Source of the DNA: Methylobacterium terricola
GTDB taxonomy: Bacteria > Pseudomonadota > Alphaproteobacteria > Rhizobiales > Beijerinckiaceae
DNA length: 64,000 nt
Reading direction: 5' to 3'
Assembly (NCBI RefSeq): GCF_006151805.1
Contig: NZ_VDDA01000001.1
Span: 186,001 to 250,000 of the forward strand
The translations under genes and the position numbers were made by a program. The notes under the pieces were generated by a model. That model was given only the letters and a program-made list of their open reading frames with translations. It was not told where the DNA came from and made no database searches. This document shows positions 59,852-64,000 of this stretch, piece by piece (the first letter of the stretch is position 1; each line of letters begins with the position of its first letter).

Positions 59852-60394
59852 ATGACCACCACCGCGACCAAGGCCGGCTCCGCCACCGACGAGACCGTGC
59901 AGTCGATCTACGTCACGGCTCTGCGCAACACCCACGCCCTCGAGAAGCAGGCGGCGCAGATGATCCAGCGCCAGATCGAGCGCTACGAGCACTATCCCGA
60001 GCTGACCCAGGCCCTGCGGCTGCACAAGAGCGAGACCGACCAGCAGGTCACGCGCCTCGCCGACCTGCTGCACGGCCACGGCGAGGACCGCTCGCTCATG
60101 AAGGACATGGTGACCCAGACGGTGGGCAACGTCGCGGCTCTGGTCCACAGCGTGACCGGCGACGAGGTGCTGAAGAACCTCTACACCGACTACTCGGTCG
60201 AGACCTACGAGATCGCCGCCTACACCTCGCTGATCACGCTCGCCGAGGAGGCCGGGCACGCCCGCGACGTCGCGACCCTGCGCCTCTCGCTCCAGGAGGA
60301 GGAGCGCATGGCCGAGGCGGTGTTCCAGCAGATCGTGCCGGTGACGAAGGGCTACGTCGCCCGCGAGGCCCGGGGCGAGAAGGCGGACCGGTAG
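59852..60394 (+). CDS. DUF892 ferritin-like protein (YciE/YciF type)
   Basis: 180 residues, four-helix bundle. 'YVTALRNTHALEKQAAQMIQRQIERYEHYPELTQALRLHKSETDQQVTRL' and 'YEIAAYTSLITLAEEAGHARDVATLRLSLQEEERMAEAV' hold the Glu/His residues expected for a di-iron centre in the DUF892 family. Usually a general-stress protein. It stands alone, with a family C hairpin after the stop. Confidence 0.9.
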   Translation: MTTTATKAGSATDETVQSIYVTALRNTHALEKQAAQMIQRQIERYEHYPELTQALRLHKSETDQQVTRLADLLHGHGEDRSLMKDMVTQTVGNVAALVHSVTGDEVLKNLYTDYSVETYEIAAYTSLITLAEEAGHARDVATLRLSLQEEERMAEAVFQQIVPVTKGYVAREARGEKADR

Positions 60395-60455
60395 GGTCGT
60401 CCGCAGGACGGTGCAGACCGGCTCACGACACCATCCGGGGCCCCATGAGGCGCGG

Positions 60456-60484
60456 GATCCCCTCTCCCACACGGGAGAGGGGAC
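60456..60484 (+). repeat. REP-like hairpin, family C
   Basis: GGGATCCCCTCTCCC-ACAC-GGGAGAGGGG, the same unit as at 31337 and preceded by the same 'ATGAGGCGC'. It lies between convergent genes and may serve as a terminator. Confidence 0.65.
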
Positions 60485-60552
60485 TGGCTCCGTTCTCGAT
60501 CCGGTGTCGCCCCGGACACGCCCGCGCTTGCTGCGAGCAGGACGACCCGCGC

Positions 60553-60963
60553 CTACTTCGCCCGCTCGTGCTCGGCGAGGCCCACCGCCTTGTAGTCGTA
60601 GGTCGGGTAGAACTCGGTGCGGTAGGCGCCCCAGGCGGTGTCCTCGAGGACGCGGTTGACTTCGCGCAGGCGCGTCGCCGGCAGGCGCAGGACGATGATC
60701 TGGCCGATTCCCATCGCGACGGTCCAGGACACCACCTCCATGCCCGGCGGCGGGAAGGCCTTGTAGAAGCCCTGCCTGGCGAGCTGGGCGTTCAGCTCGG
60801 AGAGCGGCCGCGACTGGTCGTGGCGCAGGAAGACCGTGAGCAGCACGGCGTTGTCCGGCGTCGCCGCCGCCGAGCCGACGGGCGGTGCCGGTGCGGTCTG
60901 CGCCCGGGCGGGGAGGGCGAACGCGGCGCCGAGCAGCAGGGCTGCGAGCGTGACCGATCTCAT
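60553..60963 (-). CDS. small exported protein, function unknown
   Basis: 136 residues. Signal peptide MRSVTLAALLLGAAFALPARAQ, then 'AVLLTVFLRHDQSRPLSELNAQLARQGFYKAFPPPGMEVVSWTVAMGIGQIIVLRLPATRLREVNRVLEDTAWGAYRTEFYPTYDY' (about 40-128), a compact alpha/beta domain I have no name for. The start at 60963 is chosen over 60978 because AGGATCAGG precedes it. Confidence 0.7.
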   Translation of the reverse strand: MRSVTLAALLLGAAFALPARAQTAPAPPVGSAAATPDNAVLLTVFLRHDQSRPLSELNAQLARQGFYKAFPPPGMEVVSWTVAMGIGQIIVLRLPATRLREVNRVLEDTAWGAYRTEFYPTYDYKAVGLAEHERAK

Positions 60964-61079
60964 GCCTGATCCTGACATCGCGGGTGGGAGGGCCGCCGGC
61001 GCGGGGTATCGGACGACCGGCCGCCGCTCAACGCGACGCGGCGGGGTTCGATCCCATGAACTAACAAAAGCTCGCCGGA

Positions 61080-62180
61080 TCACAGCAGCCTGCGGGCGAA
61101 CTGCACGAAGCCGGACGCCGCCGCCGCGATGCGGCCGCTCAGGGCCGGCGCCGCCACCGGGAGCCGGCCCGCGAACTCTTGGCGGACCATTCCGAGAATG
61201 TCGTCCACCTCCGCCTCGCGCCCGGTGCCGGGTCCGAGCCGCGCCAGCTCGTTCACCGCCCGCGGCGGCGCGTCGGCGACGCGGGCGCTCCAGTCGGTGC
61301 CCCAGATCCGGCGGGCGAGGGCGTCGTTGCCGCGCTCGTAGACGGCGCGGACCCGCTCGATCATCCGGGGATCGAGGGCCCGGAACGGTTCGGCGTCGAG
61401 GCCGCGCGCGTGGGTCAGGGCATCGATGCGCGCGGTGACCTCCCGGGCGAGCCCCTGCGCGCCGCCGGTCCCGTCCGCCCGCAGGCGGCGCGACACCTCG
61501 ACCCCGACCGGGCCGAGGCTCTCGTTGGTACGGTAGGCGAGGTCGGCCGGGGTCAGGAGCGGCATGAGCCGGTCGGCGAGCCCGAGCTCGGCCGCGATCC
61601 GCTCGACCAGCGGCGCCGGCGAGCGTCGGTCCTGCATCGGCACGAGATGCACGCGCCACGCGGCGGCGCGCGCCCAGGCGTCGAGGCCCCGCCGGTAATC
61701 GAAGCGGCGTGCCCGCAGCTCGGCCTCGAAGGCTGCCGCGAAGGCCCGGGCCTCGCGCAGGAACTGGATCCGCCAGGTATATTGCGACTGCAGGTAGGCC
61801 GCTTGCGGCCGCACCGTCATCAGGATCTCGGGCCGGAAGCCCCGGCGCTCGAACAGGCCGCAGAGCAGCTTCGGCGCCCGGTGCCAGGGCGGCAGCAGGC
61901 ACAGGCTCTCGTAAGAGAGGAGGGCGACGTCGTCCCGGCTCTCGGCCAGCGCCCGGTCGAGGCGGGCCAACAGCTCCCCGCGCTCGCACCGGGGCCGGCG
62001 CCCGTCCAGGGTCTCGCCGAGATGCTGATGGCTGACATGGGGCGCCGCCGCCGAGGCCGGCGTCAATGCGGGGTAGAGGATGCCGGCCCTGGCGAGATCG
62101 TCCCGGCGGGTATGCAGCAGCATCTGCAGCGACGAGGTGCCGGTGCGGGGCGTGCCGATATGGATGATGGCGCGGCGCAT
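61080..62180 (-). CDS. sulfotransferase-like P-loop protein
   Basis: 366 residues. The N-terminal 'AIIHIGTPRTGTSSLQMLL' is the 5'-phosphosulfate loop of sulfotransferases; 'VALLSYESLC' and 'MTVRPQAAYLQSQYTWRIQFL' (the 3'-phosphate-binding Arg/Ser region) follow the usual order. The C-terminal half (180-366) is helical and Arg-rich. Such proteins act in polysaccharide or lipid sulfation, but the substrate is unknown and no polysaccharide genes are adjacent. Confidence 0.75.
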   Translation of the reverse strand: MRRAIIHIGTPRTGTSSLQMLLHTRRDDLARAGILYPALTPASAAAPHVSHQHLGETLDGRRPRCERGELLARLDRALAESRDDVALLSYESLCLLPPWHRAPKLLCGLFERRGFRPEILMTVRPQAAYLQSQYTWRIQFLREARAFAAAFEAELRARRFDYRRGLDAWARAAAWRVHLVPMQDRRSPAPLVERIAAELGLADRLMPLLTPADLAYRTNESLGPVGVEVSRRLRADGTGGAQGLAREVTARIDALTHARGLDAEPFRALDPRMIERVRAVYERGNDALARRIWGTDWSARVADAPPRAVNELARLGPGTGREAEVDDILGMVRQEFAGRLPVAAPALSGRIAAAASGFVQFARRLL

Positions 62181-62632
62181 CGGGGCTCAGCGCGCCCCGT
62201 TCCATGTCTCCGGGCGCCGCGTCCGGCGCGGCGACGTGCGGTCGACCGGGACCATGCGATCATCCCCCGTATGCCTGCCGGGGTGCCTTGCGCAGCGGCG
62301 TCCCGCAGGGGCCGGCGCGCAGCGGCCCCGCGATGCCGCTCCTGGTTGCGGACCGCGTTAGGCCGCCTCCACCACGCGAGTTCAAGCGCGAACACGGCGA
62401 TTTTGCGGCGTTTCAGTCCTGGGATCGAGCAGACACGGTGGCATTGGGAGACATGGAGGCGTCGAGCTGCGATCAGCCCGGATGGCAAGCCGTTGATATT
62501 GGCGTGTTTTCGGTGGCGGCAGGCCGGTCTACGAAGCCGGAAATCTATTTTGCATGTAAATATTGCGAATGTTGTGTCCGGGATTGACACAACATTGCTG
62601 AGGATGGCGGTCTGGCGTGGGCCGCCACCGGC
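62181..62632. other. AT-richer gap with an 11-bp palindrome
   Basis: From about 62380 the GC content falls well below the surroundings (e.g. AAATCTATTTTGCATGTAAATATTGCG). AATGTTGTGTC (62568-62578) / GACACAACATT (62586-62596) is a perfect 11-bp inverted repeat with a 7-nt spacer, which could be an operator or a hairpin. The open frames across the gap have poor codon structure, so I call no gene. Confidence 0.5.
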
Positions 62633-63280
62633 TCAGCGCAGGCCGCCGCCGACCACCCCGGCCTCGACGGCGAGCGTCAGGCGGTCGGTGACCGCCCACT
62701 CGACCCCGACATGCGCGTCCGGGCGCACAAAGATGTCATCGCGCGAGAACGGGGCCAAGACCGGCGTCGCTCCCGCCCGCAGCGTCCCGTGCACAGCCGC
62801 CGCGCCGGCCCGGGCATAGAGCAGCACGTCCGGCGTCAGCAGCGCGCCGACCTTCACCTGCACCCCGCCGGCGAAGTCGCGGGTATAGGCGAGCCCGCCG
62901 AAGCCTGGCGTCAGGCCGCCGGAGGTCGCGGCGAGGTAATCGAAGCCGCCGCTGATGCCGTAGACGAACCGGCCATCCTGCCACAGCCGCCCGCCCTCGA
63001 ACCCAATGGTCGGGCCGGCATAGCTGCCGAAGCGCCGCGACGACACCGCCTCGAACCCGGTCGACAGGCGGGCGTAGGAGCCGGACCAGCGGCCCGCCCC
63101 GTCGAGGCCGTCCACGGCGAGCGCCCCTTCCGACAGGGCCCGGGGCCAGGCGAAGACCGGCAGGAGGCCGAAGCCGACCAGGGCCTGCGCCGCGCCGGGA
63201 TCCGGCCTGAGAGCGGCAAGGCCGAGGACGAGGCAGGCCGCGAGGCGGCGGACGGGACGGGAAGGCGCGAATCCGGTCAT
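62633..63280 (-). CDS. exported protein, probable small outer-membrane beta-barrel
   Basis: 215 residues. Signal peptide (about 1-31, ending GAAQA). The mature part alternates short polar turns and amphipathic strands: 'SYARLSTGFEAVSSRRFGSYAGPTIGFEGGRLW', 'FVYGISGGFDYLAAT', 'VQVKVGALLTPDVLLYARAGAAAV', 'AHVGVEWAVTDRLTLAVEAGVVGGGLR'. An OmpA-barrel/porin-like eight-strand protein is likely. The last strand ends with the C-terminus, but without the usual aromatic residue. Function unknown. Confidence 0.65.
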   Translation of the reverse strand: MTGFAPSRPVRRLAACLVLGLAALRPDPGAAQALVGFGLLPVFAWPRALSEGALAVDGLDGAGRWSGSYARLSTGFEAVSSRRFGSYAGPTIGFEGGRLWQDGRFVYGISGGFDYLAATSGGLTPGFGGLAYTRDFAGGVQVKVGALLTPDVLLYARAGAAAVHGTLRAGATPVLAPFSRDDIFVRPDAHVGVEWAVTDRLTLAVEAGVVGGGLR

Positions 63281-63749
63281 GGCCGCAGGATAGCCGAAGC
63301 GTGAGGGCTCCGCATCGGGCGCCGCGGCCACGCCGGCTGCCGGAATGCGGACAGGCCTCCGGCGCGCTCGCGGCAGGGCTGTTCGGGCCAGGACAGGACG
63401 CGGGTGTCTCCTCGCCCCGCGGGCGGGGAGGGGGTCACGGCCCCTTTGTCGGGGCTGCGACAAGCGCAGGCGCGGCCGGAGCGAGGGGGCGGTGCCGGAT
63501 GAGGCTCTGCCGGAAACATCCCCTCAACCCCCGCGGCGAACCTGCGGTTCGCTGCGGGCTCCCTTCACCCCCGACGAGGGGGCGGGATCGCTCCGATCCC
63601 CAAGGCCTCCCCCGCCCGCGGGGACAGGGGGGAACCCGGCGACGTTCGAGTGGGGGAGGGGCCCCCGGCCGGCCCTGCAACGAACGAAGCGAAACGCTGC
63701 GCGCCCTTGGCGGCGCGCAGCGAGGTGAACCGCGACGGCCTCCCGCCGG
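63281..63749. repeat. intergenic stretch with degenerate family C repeats
   Basis: Contains CTCGCCCCGCGGGCGGGGAGG (about 63410), GGATGAGGCTCTGCCGGA (63498; a near match to GGATGAGGCTCCTCCGGA at 42545), CACCCCCGACGAGGGGG (63567) and CCCCGCCCGCGGGGACAGG (63610). These are pieces of the same repeat arrangement as at 42469-42646. No gene is supported in these 469 bp. Confidence 0.6.
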
Positions 63750-64000
63750 TCACGCCGACAAGGCGGGCGCCATCGCGGCGGACGGGGCCCGGCGCCGGTC
63801 CATCACCGAGACCGCGATGGCGGTGAGGAAGGCGAGCGGCATCGTCACGAGGGTGGGCGGGTCGAGGGGGAAGAGCGGGGCGGGGTTGCCCAGCACCTTC
63901 ACCCAGACCGGGGGCCCGAGCACCGTCAGCAGGACCGCGCCGACGAGGCCGGTGACGCCGCCGGCGATCGCCCCGCGGGTGGTCAGCCCGCGCCAGTAGA
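63750..64000 (-). CDS. actP: ActP-type cation/acetate symporter, C-terminal fragment (partial)
   Basis: The minus-strand frame from 63998 to the TGA at 63750 reads YWRGLTTRGAIAGGVTG..., a membrane helix, then 'VLGNPAPLFPLDPPTLVTMPLAF' and a final helix ending VMDRRR, plus a short tail. This is the C-terminus of sodium:solute symporter family members of the acetate permease type. The rest lies beyond the window, so identification rests on the last 82 residues. Confidence 0.7.
   Translation of the reverse strand, partial: YWRGLTTRGAIAGGVTGLVGAVLLTVLGPPVWVKVLGNPAPLFPLDPPTLVTMPLAFLTAIAVSVMDRRRAPSAAMAPALSA

Noticed and set aside
62204..62587. 127-codon plus-strand frame in the AT-richer gap
   Set aside because: No ribosome-binding site, no domain, and the first half is antisense-type GC-rich sequence.
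63301..63999. 232-codon plus-strand frame at the right edge
   Set aside because: It crosses degenerate repeats and lies opposite the ActP-like C-terminus, which has clear membrane-protein character.

Overview
The window is chromosomal DNA of a very GC-rich methylotrophic alphaproteobacterium, most likely Methylobacterium or a close relative. The evidence is a near-complete tetrahydromethanopterin (H4MPT)/methylofuran formaldehyde-oxidation gene set (fae, mtdB, mch, fhcBADC, mptG and several 'archaeal-like' cofactor genes). With it comes a seven-gene exported-protein/ABC block that matches, in composition and order, the lanthanide uptake (lut) genes known from Methylorubrum extorquens. The species cannot be fixed from this window.

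Layout. 1-8.2 kb: end of a branched-chain amino-acid type ABC ATPase gene, a small membrane protein, a class II aldolase-like protein, a lytic transglycosylase translationally close to galE, galU, a GAF-PAS-GGDEF-EAL protein and a small secreted protein. 8.3-22.4 kb: a scattered type II secretion (T2SS) locus: gspF/gspE (-), gspL/M/N-like (+), a membrane protein, prepilin peptidase and gspHIJK as one overlapping operon (-), then gspG and a Gly-rich gspD (+). The gspK-to-gspD part is bracketed by a 307-bp near-perfect inverted repeat (13882-14188 and 22536-22842). Each arm carries a promoter-like site, a 28-codon ORF with a strong Shine-Dalgarno sequence, a foldable 3' region and an intrinsic terminator. 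This repeat is the most unusual object in the window.

22.8-28.8 kb: an orphan BrnA-type antitoxin, a YVTN beta-propeller, an MxaD-like periplasmic protein, then cofactor genes (DUF447, dihydropteroate-synthase-like, MfnE-like kinase, mfnB). 28.9-34.5 kb: the lut-like block (binding protein, beta-propeller, two small exported proteins, ABC ATPase, permease, exported protein), without a TonB receptor. 34.6-48.5 kb: fhcBADC (-), then mptG, mtdB, an ATP-grasp gene, mch, a RimK-type ATP-grasp gene, a CitG-like gene and fae (+) with a strong terminator, then a HisA-like gene and an MfnF-like gene. Together these make the cofactors and run the path formaldehyde -> methylene-H4MPT -> methenyl-H4MPT -> formyl-H4MPT -> formyl-methylofuran -> formate.

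48.7-64 kb: ordinary accessory and housekeeping genes: an HD hydrolase with unusual base composition, a BLUF photoreceptor, a Rieske oxygenase, DUF3597, RidA plus a polyamine-binding protein, GlsB, DUF2892, GST, a decayed VapBC pair whose toxin frame runs into the GST, the rpsO-pnp operon, a DUF892 ferritin-like protein, a sulfotransferase-like protein, a beta-barrel-like protein, and the C-terminus of an ActP-type symporter at the right edge. Three families of short intergenic palindromic repeats occur throughout. I saw no tRNA, rRNA, CRISPR array or transposase gene.
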